NCBI GenBank assembly: GCA_028641055.1
Contig: CM054060.1
Span: 166,188,416 to 166,252,415, forward strand
DNA: 64,000 nt
From: Alopecurus myosuroides
Taxonomy: Eukaryota; Streptophyta; Magnoliopsida; Poales; Poaceae
Direction: 5' to 3'
Shown here: piece by piece, positions 1 to 12,100 of the stretch
Position numbering within the stretch: position 1 is the stretch's first letter
How the letters are laid out: every line of letters starts with the position of its first letter
Translations under genes and position numbers: made by a program
Notes under the pieces: model-generated
The model's database searches: none
Told to the model about the DNA's origin: nothing
Seen by the model: only the letters and a program-made list of their open reading frames with translations

Positions 1-2238
1 CCGTGGCAGTATCATCTCGCTGCTGCTCCGCAGCAGGGTCTGGTCTCTCCTTGACGATGTCGTCTTGCCGCTGCTCGGCAGAGTTGTCAATTGGGTCCTT
101 AGCGGAGGTAGCTGGAGGAGTTGGTGGCCTCCCGGTGTTGGTGGCATCCTGGGCAGCGTGCTGCTCGCTCGGCTGCGGCTGCTCTAGGGTCCGCTTGGTC
201 TCCATCGCGGCGCCAGTGTTCTCAGCGCCACGGTCTTGTTCTTCTCGTACGGGGGAGGACGCCAGCGTCCTGGCCTCTGGTATATCATCCCCTTCATCGT
301 CGAAGAGCTCCACGAGTTCTTGAACTGGCTTTCTCTTCCTCCGGGGAGCTGGTTCGTTGGTGGCATCAGCATCGAGTGCATCACTGAAGAAAAACAAGCA
401 GAAAAGTAAGAAGATCAGAAAGGATTCAGAGAAAAAGGACAGAAGGAAAATCTGGAGGAGAATAGAAGACAGAGGATTGAATTCAACTAGGAAGCACTTA
501 CCCATCAACAGTGGGGGGCTTCTTGCGTGGGTTGGGCTTGCTGGGCTTGTTTCCTGGCCTCTTCTTGATCTTCTTGGAAGGGGGCTCCAGTGCCCCGCTA
601 CCCGTCCTCTTCCTGGTGTTGGTGGGGGCAGCTACGGAGACAGGAACCACGTCTATGGGTTCCTCTCCCTCTTCCAGGTCCGGTTCCTCTGTACGAAAGA
701 AGCAAAGCTCAGTCCAAGAAAATGAAAGGGTCAAGCACGCTGCAAGCAAGCAAAAAGGTGAACTCGGTCACCTTCTTCATCCTCTGACCAGTCCCGGATA
801 GAGGCGTCAACGCGGGACTTACCATCCTGACCGACACGGGAGATGCAGAGCGTATCCTAGATGTCGTACGCTGTCTCGTCATCCTTAGTCCGCTCCGGTT
901 TCTAGTTCTTTTCGAAGATGGTGTGGTCTTCCTTTTTCTGGCGAGCGATGTGCTGAAAGTGCAAACATAAAGCACACTAAGTTGAGGCCCGACAGAATAG
1001 ATATTCTACTCGGTCTAGCATGCAAACAGAAAGCACTAAATGCTAAGGACTAGAAGAGGTAAACGAGTAAAGGTTCTACTCAATCTAGCGTGCAGACACA
1101 AAGCACAAAATGCTAAGAGTTCTACTCTGAACAACATGCAAGCATAAAGCATATTAAGCTAAGTGTTAACAGAGGAGTTCTATTCGGTACAGCGTGCAAG
1201 CATAAAGCATATGAAGCTGAGTACTAGCAAAGGAGATCTATCCGGCATCAAGTGCAAACATAAAGCATACAGAGAAGGAAACTCACATGGGGAATGGGTT
1301 TAGTGCGGCTATACGGTGCGAAGCCATAGTACCAGTTCTCGGTGAGGGTGCTCCGCAGGATGGACTTGGCCCAAATCGCCACCTCTGCTCTGGTGAGCTC
1401 GAAGGAGTACTCTGCGCTCCACCCAGCAAGCTATTGGGTCGTCTTGAAGGAGTCCTTCCCCCACCAGCTGCTCCACGCGCTTGTCTACCTGGACGACATC
1501 AGGCACCGTCTTCTTGGGGTTATACCCCCAATTTTGTCCAGTAGGAAGGGCATTCTGGAACTCGGGGAGCCCTATCCTGTCCACGGCTTTCTCTCTTTTT
1601 GCAGCAGGAGCATTCTTCACATAGAGGAATCCCCTCTGCCACTTGCGGACGGTCTCCAACCCGAGTACCTGTGGGTGGTGCCCAGTGCTACGCTGCAGCA
1701 TCATAGCGCTACCCGTCTGGGTCATCACGCGTGGACCTAAGGGATTGGAGGGGTTTGGAATACTCTGCTGGCAGAGAAAGAAGTATTTGGCCCAGGTTTG
1801 GACTGTGGGGTAAACTCCTAGGAATGCCTCGCAGACGGCGGCGTGGGTGGACAACATCACAATGGCATTTGGGGGCAAATGGTGCGGCTGAAGGCCGAAA
1901 TGGCGGAGGAAATCATGGAGAAACTTGGAGATGGGGAGTCCAAATCCACGTTTGAAATGGGAGAGGAAGACGACATACTCACCGGCTTCGGGAGAAGAGA
2001 CGATCTCGTCGCCGGGAGGGCGGCAGATGACGCCGGGAGGGACGCGGCGGGTGTTCACCATCCACTGACAGTCGGCGGCGGGGACATCTGATCCCTCCCA
2101 GCCGGCACGCGCTGGCGCCATCTCCTCCTCGTGGTCTCCGGCGAGATTATCGAGCTCCATGGCGATGCGATCGACGAGGAAGTGCCCGCGTCGAGGTTGA
2201 GGATGACGGCGAAGATGGAGGTGCGCGGGAACCTTCAC
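1..2238 (-). pseudogene. Antisense 'putative gypsy type transposon' gene (Transposase_28-like), four exons, decayed
   Basis: Read on the minus strand, the first exon (2238 to 1287) contains the family core, with segments such as VVFLSHFKRGFGLP and LRHFGLQPHHLPPNAIV followed by CEAFLGVYPTVQTW, at about residues 85-150. It ends at a GTGAGT donor (1286-1281). Further exons with canonical GT-AG borders are about 952-823 (acceptor TTTCAG, donor GTAAGT), about 690-505 and from about 385 past the window edge. The later exons encode a Glu/Asp-rich then Lys-rich linker. Exon 1 changes frame near 1430, because the following protein-like sequence continues in another frame. Exon 2 has at least two in-frame stops of the C-to-T/G-to-A type. 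The family occurs as an antisense additional ORF in plant Gypsy elements, and its function is unknown. It is probably no longer functional here. Confidence 0.75.
960..1280. repeat. Degenerate minisatellite in the first intron of the element A antisense gene
   Basis: About five diverged units of roughly 52-67 bp each contain a 'TCTACTCGGTCTAGC...TGCAAACAYAAAGCAY' pattern. They start near 1003, 1070, 1118, 1175 and 1230, with a partial unit near 955. The repeats fill the intron between exons 1 and 2 and do not appear elsewhere in the window. Confidence 0.6.
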
Positions 2239-2910
2239 TCTCTCTATCTATCTTTTCGCTCTCAGTGTGGCGGTGCGTTGTGAACTCACGGCGGCACTGC
2301 GCTCTGTGGTGGAGGCGGAGGCGCAGGACTGCGAGTTGGGGAAAGTGCGAGGAAAGAGACGACTGGGGCGGCGCGGGGTATTTATCCCGCCGCAGTTGCG
2401 GTTACTGAATCGGGATTGATCGTGCGTGAGATCGTGCAGAGTGGGATTAACTGCCCGTTAAGAAACGCACACATCACGATATGCGCGCGTAACGGGCGCA
2501 GTTACTCCCACGACGTGGGTCGTGGGCTCTCGAGTACACAGGCGAGGTGACACAACGGGTCATGGGGCCCAGCTGCAGTGATGGGAGCGTGGCACGCAGT
2601 AACGCCAGAACCGAGGCGCCGGGGGCGCCGTTGCGTGACACGTGCCCTCCCTGGACACGCGAAGATGGATTTGCGCTGGATCAAGCGGGAGCGCGTTGAA
2701 AATTTTGTTAAGTGTAAGTTCTCGGCAGAGCTCTGCATCGCGTGTTCTACTCGACACCGAGAAGATTTCTCCCAAGACCACAATCAGAGGAGTTCGAGTA
2801 AGGACTATGGGTGCCCGAGTTGAGGAGCAACTCGGCCACACTGCTTCACGGAGGCAATTTGGTTTAAAGCTGGCAGGGCCCAACGAACAAGTTCACTGGA
2901 CTCTACCAGC
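2239..2910. other. Non-coding stretch between antisense gene and 3' LTR of element A
   Basis: This GC-rich sequence upstream of the antisense start codon probably contains that gene's promoter. A TATTTATCC run at about 2379 on the plus strand is a possible AT-rich core, but I see no convincing TATA box on the minus strand. No ORF here has family resemblance. Confidence 0.35.
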
Positions 2911-2922
2911 TTCGGGGACTAA
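2911..2922 (+). other. Polypurine tract of element A
   Basis: TTCGGGGACTAA immediately precedes the LTR start TGTCGGGG. This is the expected place for the plus-strand priming site next to the 3' LTR, although the tract is short and imperfect. Confidence 0.55.
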
Positions 2923-3792
2923 TGTCGGGGGGCTACCCCGAGTAGGGGTAAGACATGTGATAAAACAGAGTTCAAGGTACTGTTTGACGGGTAGGCGGCT
3001 ACCCGGTATCTGGTATCCGGTAGACGCTACTCGGTGATAAGTATTGAAGGCCAAAGGAGAAGATATAAGTGAAGTTCAGAGTTGACCGAGTAGAGCTCGG
3101 GTGGTCCGAGTAGATGGGCAGCAATCCTACTCGGGCACAAAGTCAATAGAGCCGTTCTGACGAGATCCCGCGTATCCCGCAGCCGTACAGGCGTGCGGTT
3201 CAACTTACAAGGAACATGATTATCCACGCTACGGCGTCGGTACAGTGAGGGTGGGCGTCTGTCATGTCTTGTCACTGACAGGGGGGACAGGACATGTCAG
3301 GGGCCTACTATGTGAGACTGACAGGGTGTACAAGTCCTTTCAGCCGGACGGCGCGGCTCGCAACGGCGTCAGCGGGAACACGGAGGCGTGCGCCGTGGTG
3401 GCAGTAGAGCTGTCGTATCGAGTACCTTTTAATCATTGTTTACTTGCTGGGTACCAGTATATAAGGCACCCAGCCCCCTCCTGCGCGAGGGACGTTGGCC
3501 CGGAGAGCATTTATTTCAAGAGCTGGCGCTAGACAGGAAGAGAGAGCAAGAGTGGCTACTCGGCTAAGAGCCTGATTTGTACTGTGGCTACTCGGTCATA
3601 CTGTATACAGAGGGGTAGGCAGGAGTAGGGGTGTTACCTCCACACGAGGGCCCCGAACCTGCGTAGATCTTGGTGTTTGCCGTGTTTCTGAGCGCGTCTA
3701 CATGACGTGCGATCCCTCCCCGAATACCTACAACGTCCATCGGCCCCAAACTCAAGACACCCTATGGCATCTGTCTTCTCCACACCACGACA
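2923..3792 (+). repeat. 3' LTR of element A (870 bp)
   Basis: It begins TGTCGGGGGG and ends CCACGACA, so the termini form the short inverted repeat TGTCG/CGACA. A plus-oriented TATATAAG lies at 3458-3465 and would start transcription in the second half of the LTR. The flank on the right is coding sequence of an unrelated element, which supports the boundary. Confidence 0.75.
3458..3465 (+). promoter_or_regulatory. TATA box of element A LTR
   Basis: TATATAAG lies in the middle-right of the LTR in the element's own orientation, where the U3/R border is expected. Confidence 0.6.
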
Positions 3793-4395
3793 TTTTTATT
3801 TCGTCTACTTCTTTCATGCGTATTTGATGATACCCGAAACAAGTGTCCAAAAAGCATAAAATCTCAGAGCCAGTAGTGGCGTCTATTATTTGATCGATTC
3901 ACGGTAAAGCGAACCTATTTTTTGGGCACAATTTATTCAAGCCGGTATAATCTATACACATCCTAAGAACAATAGTACCGTTCTTCGGGTATGTATGAAT
4001 TCCCGGATAAAATCAGCTGCTAAAAGCTAGATGATTTCCTTGCCTATAGCCTTCCGCCTTCTTCCATCAACACAACGGAGACCTTGTTTGACGGTTTTTG
4101 TTCCTGGTATGACCTTCAATTGGTGCTCAGCAAGTTCCCGGGGTACACCTGGCATATTGGCAGGGCACCAGGCAAAAATATCCCCGTTCTCACGGAGGAA
4201 CTTGATGAGCGCTCTTTCCTATTTGTCAATCATTCATGTTCCCACCACGCCATATTTTGCCGGATCCTTGGGGTCCAGGATGATCGGCTTTGTATTCTCG
4301 GACGCTTTGAAGCTGTCGTCCGGCTTCTGGCTTTCTTTTCCTGCCGACATTTCTGTCGACGATACTTCTTTAGCCAGATCTTTCAGTTCTTCCTT
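3793..4395 (-). pseudogene. Element B reverse transcriptase, N-terminal part
   Basis: On the minus strand the segment at 4140-4199 reads as the pre-RT motif DIFAWCPANMPGVP. Further downstream, at about 3800-4000, RT-typical phrases such as CIDYTGLNKLCPK and CFLDTCFGYHQI can be followed with interruptions. The first active-site region is present, but the sequence ends abruptly at 3793 where element A begins. In-frame stops and frame changes show it is dead. Confidence 0.75.
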
Positions 4396-4397
4396 TG

Positions 4398-4841
4398 TTA
4401 TTGCCTGCTTGGCGCAAAGAGCGTTTCCCAGCTTAGCTTGTTTGCTAGTTTGAAGGCTCCTTCAATGGTGATTACTCCACCTTTTTGTCCTAGCATTTTA
4501 AGCTTGTTATAGATGTAGCACGACCTAGCCATGAATTTGCTAAAGGCCAACCGTCCGAGTATTGTGTGATACACGCTTTTGAACGGTACTACCTCAAATG
4601 AAATCATATCCTGGCAGAAGCGATCCGCTTTTCCGAAGGTTACTTCTAGGGAAATTTCTCCTAGGGAATGCGCTTGCCTGCTAGGAACAATTCCGTGAAA
4701 ACGTACATTGCTATGCTTGAGCTGGGTCTCTGACAGATGCCATTTCTTCAGAGTTCTTAGGTATGTAATGTTGATGCTTGATGCTCCGTCCATCACCACC
4801 CTCTTTAGCCTAGTGTTTTGCACAATAGGGCTTACTATCAA
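4398..4841 (-). pseudogene. Element B aspartic protease region
   Basis: A 147-codon open stretch has VVMDGASSINITYL near its start. This corresponds to the retropepsin active site (family pattern D-G-A/G-S-S followed by a hydrophobic strand). Downstream, YHTILGRLAFSKFMA matches the conserved flap-to-C-terminal region (family form 'YNAILGRPxLxxF'). It is flanked by RT remnants on its 3' side and gag remnants on its 5' side, in normal Gypsy order. The open stretch is a surviving segment of a broken polyprotein, not a complete gene. Confidence 0.75.
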
Positions 4842-5254
4842 GGCGTGTGTGCCGGGTTCCAGGATATTACCGTGATGATCATACTGATCCCAAGTAATTG
4901 ACGTCGTTGAATACTTTAAGTACTTTGGAGTTGGTGGGACGACGACGTTAATTTCTCGTAATGAACGCTTCGCCTGTTTGGCTGATGGGGTCGCAAGGAA
5001 AGTTAAATTACATTCTCCTTCGACTCTCGGTAATTTCGGTTCGCCTTTCCATTGCTACTCCTGGATTTTGTCATCAGTATTAGACTTTCTTTCGTCCTTA
5101 CCAGCTTCCGGCTTTTGTTTGTTGAATTTCCTTTTGGAATTCTTTCCTTTGTTCCCGGACCCAACGCTGCCCTTCATGTGCTTGTTGAGCCGGCATTGCT
5201 GGTTTGTTTGGTTAGGCTTTCCAAACTATGCGTGGTGAATGCAAGGTTCCCCTT

Positions 5255-7110
5255 TCATCTTTTCCCATTCTTCTTTAGAGTAGGATATAGGTCCCCTACC
5301 TTCTGCACTTTTCCTTTCCATCTGCTGGTGTTATCCTTTCCCAAGGCTACGTTTACCTCTTTGGGCTTTTGCTGCGTTTCTGGAGTAGCTTTCATTTCAG
5401 AGCGAGAAGCTTTTTTGGCTGGTACCAGTGCATCAATATTTCCGCCTCTTGCCCTAATGTCGCCTTCGGCCGCTGCATGCTCATTGGCGGTTGTGAGCAT
5501 AGAACCTAGGTCCTTGTGCATCTTGGAACCAACCATGAACGGTACGAGGCCGGGTTTTAACCCATTGACGAAAGCATGCATTGCTTGTACGTCACTTACT
5601 CAAAAGCACTTGTTCTTGATTGCATTCTATCTTGAGATAAAGTCGACATACGACCTGTCTTCGTATTAGACGCAACAGTTCAACTAGTTAATGCTTTTGG
5701 GGCGTTTATACGTGCCTCAGAAATGCTGGGCGAAAACTCTAGCCATATCCTCCCAGCTGTCCACTGTTCTTGACGGAAGTCCGTTAATCCAGTCCCGAGC
5801 TTCATCCAACAACATCAGGGGTAAGAACTTTACAGATTCTAAGTCTATCCCTTTGTTTATCTGGACGACAGTATAGTAATCTAAGAGCCAAGTATCCAGG
5901 TTTGTGCTTCCGGTATACTTTTGGTAAGTTGGCCCGACTTTGGCAAAGCCAGCATGTAGGTTGATTTTCCGGATCCTATGAGTGAAGCACTTTAGACCAA
6001 AATACAGATCATCTCTTTCCGCCTTATCGGCGTGTGCGGAGTACCTTCCGACGGAATGAAGAGAAGTGGATCTACTCCTCTGTGGTCCATTGTTGCGTGA
6101 GTACGCTCGTCTTGGTTCAGCCTCATATCTTCCGGCATCCCGTCCTTTGGAATGAGGCGGAGTTCTACTCCTTGCCCGTCCTTTATTCCTTTGAGTGGTT
6201 TAGGATCTCTCGTGCCTATGAGGGCGGTCATTTCTTCCGTATTTATCGGCCGGATATCTCAGAGGCGGCATTGTTTTTCCGTCCTTCCGGTTTTTGTCCT
6301 CCTGGTCTTTATCGGAATGGGGTTTTAGGTTATTCTCTCTTTTCGATGAGACCATGTTCTGGACGCGGCATCCATGTTATCTGGGATTTTCTTGTCCTTC
6401 TTGGGATCATCATTCTTTCCCTTTGAAGTTCCTGAATCTCCAGGTTCGCTTGGATCTGGCACAACAGCGGCACACGTAGCAGTTTTGCATAAAGCCGAAT
6501 CATCATGTAACTTACCAGAACATGCTTGTCCTTGCTGCTGCTGTTGCAATACTTTTCCTAAGAAAACGCACACTCCCTGAAGGCTTTCATTGTTGGATTA
6601 AAGGTCGTCATTGAGGATGGCAAAAGCAGTTTCTGCATTCCCGGCTGCAGTTTTATAGATGCATCCGCCCTTAGCATTTGTGTTGTTCACATGCCTTTTC
6701 CAAGACGGGGTTTTCAAACAGATCTTTAGCCAGCTGTTCTTCCAGTTTTGAAATTTCGAGTAACCTCATGGGTTTAATTCCAGATCCGTTCCGTCGCTCG
6801 TATTCCTTGATTTCTTCTTGCTGCAATTTGATGGCAGCTTTGGTTTTGAGGAGATTTTCCCGAGTCCGGAAAAGATGTTGATGTTGCCACATTATTGCTT
6901 GTCTTATGGCTTCCAGAACTTCTGGTGGCTCACCTCGTGCGACCGAGGTTTGAATTAGATCAATCTCTTCCTGTTCCGACATTTGGGGAACAGGGATTTC
7001 AGTCTTTCTCTTCTCCACCATCTTTACGCCACTGCCACCTCCGACTTCGAGATTTTTGTTGGCTACGTCTGCCAATTTATCCTTTTTTTCTTCTTGGCAA
7101 TGGTGAACAG
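5255..7110 (-). pseudogene. Element B gag remnants
   Basis: Three open pieces lie in series on the minus strand. 6671-7075 is hydrophilic and coiled-coil-like (Gln/Glu/Lys rich, 134 codons). 5992-6231 is short and degenerate. 5255-5581 contains AFVNGLKPGLVPFMVGSK and then a Lys-rich tail, which resembles the end of a retrotransposon gag capsid domain. They are separated by frameshifts and stops, and no zinc knuckle is recognisable. Assignment rests mainly on position upstream of the protease. Confidence 0.55.
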
Positions 7111-7497
7111 CTTCTTGGCTGATTTTTTCTTCTTTTTGGAGGATGGAGGCTTTTTGTGCGGTTCGTCTTCCATCAGTTCCTAAACATCATGATAGGACGG
7201 TCTTTTTTCACCATCTTCCTGTCCTTCCTCTTCACCAGCTGGCGGAGGTGTTTTAGGATCTTCCTCTTCTTCCTCGGCATCCGATTTTGTGGTGGGTTTT
7301 GCCATGAGTACTTCATGGAAGTTTCCTTACATGGATTTTACCTTTCTTTCGAAAGCATCTTCATCCTCAACATCGGAATCTGTGTTCTAGCCTGCATATC
7401 CGATTTCCGAGTCCATTTTGCTTCTATAGCTACTAGTATGGACTCGGCTTCCGAGTTTGTCGCTGGTGTCGGTGCAAGCTTCTATTTTTGTAGACAG
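7111..7497 (-). other. Degenerate upstream gag/leader of element B
   Basis: This acidic, low-complexity-like sequence on the minus strand (many GAA/GAG/GAT codons) continues the element B interior up to the insertion of repeat D. No open frame is preserved. Confidence 0.35.
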
Positions 7498-8841
7498 TGT
7501 TGGGCCTCCAAGTGCAAAGGTTTGTAGAACAGCAGCAAGTTTCCCTTAAGTGGATCACCCAAGGTTTATCGAACTCAGGGAGGTAGAGGTGAAAGGTATC
7601 GCTCTCAAGCAACCCTGCAATTACGATTGTCAGTTGCATAGGTGCACTAGTTCGATGAAGAGATAGTGAAATACAAGTAATATGGATAATTATAAGTGAC
7701 TATAGCAATCTGAAATAAAAATGGCAGCAAGCAAACATGTAGCAGAACTGATTGTAAACGATGCTTGAATGCTTAGAAACAATTCCTAGGGATCATAATT
7801 TCACTAGTGGACACTCTCAACAATAATAACATAATTGAATGCATAAATATCATCTCTTCACTATGCTACTCCGAACCACTCTCCGGTCGGATAACAAACA
7901 CCAATCATTGCGTAGGGCTATAACAACACTCCTTAGAGTTCGCATTACCCCTTCTAGGTAACCCCCATGCTATCACCATGAGACCTAGATGGTTCCAAAC
8001 AAACACCAAATTTCATAGGGTCATCCAACATAAAATATAAATATCATTCTAAACCACATGGTGCACACATTGTCACCATTACACCGTGATCAAAGTGTCT
8101 ATGGAGATCTCATAACAAAACCACTTGAGTAGCATAACAGATGAAGAGTAACATCTACTTATTTAACTAGATTACAAAGCTCATGTCACATAAAGATCAC
8201 ACCACAGGAGACAGAGATGAAACACATAGCTACCGGTAGAGCCCTGAGCCCCGTGGGAGAACTACTCCCTCCTCACCATGGAAGACAGCAACGGCGATGA
8301 AGATGGCGATGGAGTCGATGCAGATGGCTCCGGGGGCACTTCCCCGTCCCACCATGGTGCCGGAACAGAGATTTTTGTCCCCCAAAACTTTTCGGCGGCA
8401 TCGGCGGAGCTACGGAACTTTTCGTGGAAGGAGGCCGATATATTTAGGGTTTATGCCTCGGGGGGACTTTATAGGCGAAAGGGCGATGGCGGTGGGCGCT
8501 CGAGGGGCCCACACCACCTGCAGGCACTGCTAGGGGGACCCGCGCCCACCCATGGTGTGGTGGCTCCTGGGCACCCCGCGGGTTCTCCTCCGGACTCCGT
8601 GTACGTGACAGAATTCTAAGGTCTTTGGCCTCCGTTTCGTCCAATTTCGAGAATATTTCCAGAACAACTTTTCAGAAACCAAAAAACAACAGAAAACAGG
8701 AACTGGCTCTATGACATCTTGTCAATAGGTTAGTTCATGAAAACGTCCGGAAAACGAAGGAAAACATGTGAAAACATAAAGTTATTGAATAGAAAACAAG
8801 CATGGAGAATCGAACATTATAGATACGTTTGAGACGTATGA
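7498..8841 (-). mobile_element. Repeat D: LTR-like insertion (about 1.34 kb)
   Basis: It starts TGTTGGGCCTCCAAGTGC and ends GATACGTTTGAGACGTATGA. Read on the minus strand, the termini therefore resemble TG...CA with one changed base at the end. I recognise this terminal pattern as a common repeat in Triticeae sequence, although I do not assign a family name. It interrupts the gag region of element B. No clean target-site duplication is visible (GACAG versus GTCGC). The short ORFs inside it show no family similarity. It may be a solo LTR or a degraded non-autonomous element. Confidence 0.5.
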
Positions 8842-9137
8842 GTCGCCTGATCGAAGGACACTGGATCTTTCACCTTTTCTGTTGGATCAGCATTGTCTGC
8901 CTTTTCCACGGGATTTCCAACTTCCGTGTTTTCAGCGATCTCGGATTGCACCATGCCAACAAAGTACGATCTAGGTGCAGACATCTCCTAAGAGGCGGCA
9001 AGTCTAGTCATGCTTTGGTGATATGCAGCTAGTGAATCCTTATCTGCCCCAATGTATGAATAAGGAAGATCTGAGCTGAATCCGGCATTAAAGCCTTCAT
9101 CTACTGGGCATAGGGCGGGTGGTATAAAGTTACTTCC
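8842..9137 (-). other. Element B leader/gag fragment between D and C
   Basis: Unique sequence relative to D and C; it continues after 15184. No intact frame. Confidence 0.4.
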
Positions 9138-12100
9138 TGTAAGGACCCCAGACCGGCAGTCTGAAACCCTCCGTATGCATACATTCACGATCCCAGAAAG
9201 ATCAGTCGTGAACAACATACACAGTTGGCATACAGAAATACATCATCCATTACACGAATACATAAAGGTATTACATAAAGATCACATGATCAAGTTAAAC
9301 ACAACTGCCACGTAGGGCAGGCAACTTATCAAACATAGCGGAAGACAAATAAAACACAACGTAGATGAGCCCAAGTCACGCCTTAACCTACAAGCTGCTG
9401 ACCCGGAGACGATCCTAGTTCGCAAAGCCGTCAGCTCCGTACTTCTCTTCATAGATATCCTTCGGAGGCTCCTTCTCAAAGTCTGGCAAGTAGATACCAG
9501 GGGCGAAACCATAATGAGTACATTTGAATGTACTCAGCAAGACATCCATCATGTCACTTACCAAACATGCAAATATGCTTATATGGTGGAATAGGTAGGC
9601 TATAAATAGGGTTCACTATCAATGGTGCTCATATATGATGACACCACAGTTGCAGTCAGGTTAATCTGTATTTTCGTTGAAGAAGATACTTCAGAAGAAA
9701 ATAATATAGTTTTATTTCTCTTGTAGATATCACATGCACAAGAGGTTTTGTAAAGCTTTGTTAAAGAATATTTTCTCTTTGCAAATCTTCTTGGAATCAG
9801 TTTCCAGAATTCTTGCTTAGAGTAGAAAAGGTTTTCTTTGCAAAACATTTTGTTTTGTATAACGACATATGGCTTTTCATCATCGACGATACCTCCACGG
9901 TATACGTTTTCATTCCTTTCCGAACTTCACAAGTTCAACACTTCCTTTCAAAAAAATTCCTTTTCAAAAACTTCCTTTTTGAAAACATTGACACAATGCT
10001 AGCTACATGGCCATTCAACTGTCCATATCCGAGGACGCGGCTTCTTCGAAAAAGTTGTACTCTGCAGAGGTGTACTCATCCACCAGATCCAGTATAACTA
10101 CTGTGAACAACCACGGACTGTAACAACAGTATGTAAACATCAGGTATCTGATCATAACCATTCACTATGTTCAAGCTAGTATATGTCTATCTCTCAGTCG
10201 AGTGTCCGCATCCCCGGCACCGAGCTAATCCCCGCCAATCCAGGAGCCCCAACTGCTGCATCCGGAGGGAAAATTAATCCCACACTTTATATGTCTCCAC
10301 TGACGACATTCGGTTCGAGGGTACGACGGCCCTTATAGCAAGTGAGATAGCACACACTAATAAGAACAAACTTCAAGTTAAGCCCCGTGCCCATGTTGGG
10401 GTAGGGTGGCAGTACGGTAAAGGTTGTCCGGCGAAGACTAGGTTATGTGTCATTTTTGAAAACACCAATTTCTTAAAAATGACCACTTCCACATTCCTCC
10501 GGAGAACAAGGATCCGCCTTTTCTCTGGGTTTTTCCGTAAAGCCTTTGTTTTGTAGAATCACAATTTTAGGGTGTCCACTTAGGGACTAGTATATTTGAT
10601 GGTAATAAATACCATATGGTGGCTTATGGGCTTGGTATTACCAAGTTTAACTACTGGCATAATAGTAACCTATATACTAGTATAGTAGTAATAGCCACAT
10701 CAAAAATAGTTTTGATAATCAAGTTTTGGTAAAACTTCAGAGGTAAAACATGCATGATAGATAATGATAAGTATTGTATCAGCAAGCATCAGGATGGCTT
10801 GCCTGGTAACTCCTTGTGTCCCTGGTTTTGGAGTGACTGGAACTTGAAACAGAGCTTCACGACACTCCCTTCCTCTTCGTTTTCTAACGTCGTAAAAAGA
10901 ATAAAGGACACACATTCAGAACCAATCAAGGCAAGCAACAATGCATAAAAATACATACAGCAAGGAAACTAATAATAACCAATCACGCAATTATTAATGG
11001 AGGCAAACAATCAAAACAAACACACTTGGCAGAAATGCCATTTAATAAGACAGCTTAAGGTTGGAGGAACATATCTCACAACCTCAATATCATGGATTCA
11101 GTGGGTGTGCCACTCTCATACCAAGATATTAATAAACCCAAAATACACTTAGTTTCACAAGGGTGAGACTACGAAAAGTATACAAAACATGCACAATAAT
11201 ACTCATGGCAATGGGTCTATCAACCACACCACAAAAAGAACAAGATAGCTAATCTACTAAGCCTAAATTCACATCAAGAATAAATAAGACACATGATTTG
11301 CAAAAGTTACTTTTACAAATCAGTGAGCCTACACAAGTGCAAACAAGGTAATAGACTCATCACAAAACACACAATTTCTCATAGTGAGAACAATAGAAAC
11401 AATGAATAAAAAGGAGGAATCCTATAGACATGCTTCTACTAAGGGTTTGCTATGGAAGCAAGCATAATAAGTAAAGTACTAAAATGCAAACAAGGAACCA
11501 TATTATCATAATGGGAAATGAAAACATGTCCTCATGCAAGGATACACACATATCTACCAAACACAAGTTGGCAGGAAAAATAATTCAATACAAAAATGCT
11601 AGGGAAACTAGTACTACTCAAACATGAAGAATCAATGGATGCATTTCAATCAAGTAATTGAAATACAACCAGAGGGTCCATGTCATAAAAACAGGAGTGA
11701 AAAACATCTATAATTGCTATAACAAAAATATCCCATTTAACAAAACCATGCATCAATTTGCAGGGCAACTCCTATATACTAGTGGTAATAAAAGGGGCAT
11801 TACTAGAGGAATCAAACAACACTCCAAGAATGGATTTTTCCTAGCAAGACACACATGATTACAACCACTTACAAACAGAAGCATACACATTTTCATTTAG
11901 CACTAAAAATCCCAAGCAAAAATACTAGGCACTCAATAGTTAGAGAACTATATAAAAGAAATACATCTAGTGTGGGGGAAATAATGTTTCCACCAAAAAT
12001 GCAATGACACCAGTGGGTGTTCCACTAGCATATCAAAGCATTAAGAGGTCACAAGGCCTCTGGTCATACTTGCTAAAAATTAACAAAAAACTAAACTAGC

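Larger units (their letters stand above)
1..3792 (+). mobile_element. Element A: 3' part of a plus-strand Gypsy LTR retrotransposon
   Basis: This element enters from the left edge of the window and ends with an LTR that closes in CGACA at 3792. The interior (1-2922) holds no gag-pol. Instead it carries an intron-containing gene on the opposite strand, an arrangement known from plant Gypsy elements with additional ORFs. A purine-rich tract just before the LTR and a plus-oriented TATA box inside it set the orientation. The sequence right after 3792 is the reverse transcriptase of element B, so A is inserted into B. The 5' half of A and its left target-site copy lie outside the window. Confidence 0.8.

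Noticed and set aside
7493..8846. Target-site duplication for repeat D
   Set aside because: Flanks GACAG and GTCGC do not match, and the right end has a changed terminal base, so insertion borders are approximate.
9282..9512. Basic 76-aa frame (+1 relative to the acidic mini-ORF), also present in F at 54556-54786
   Set aside because: It is open and starts with ATG, but C-versus-F changes are mostly radical in this frame. The acidic frame tolerates them better. Not excluded, only less supported.
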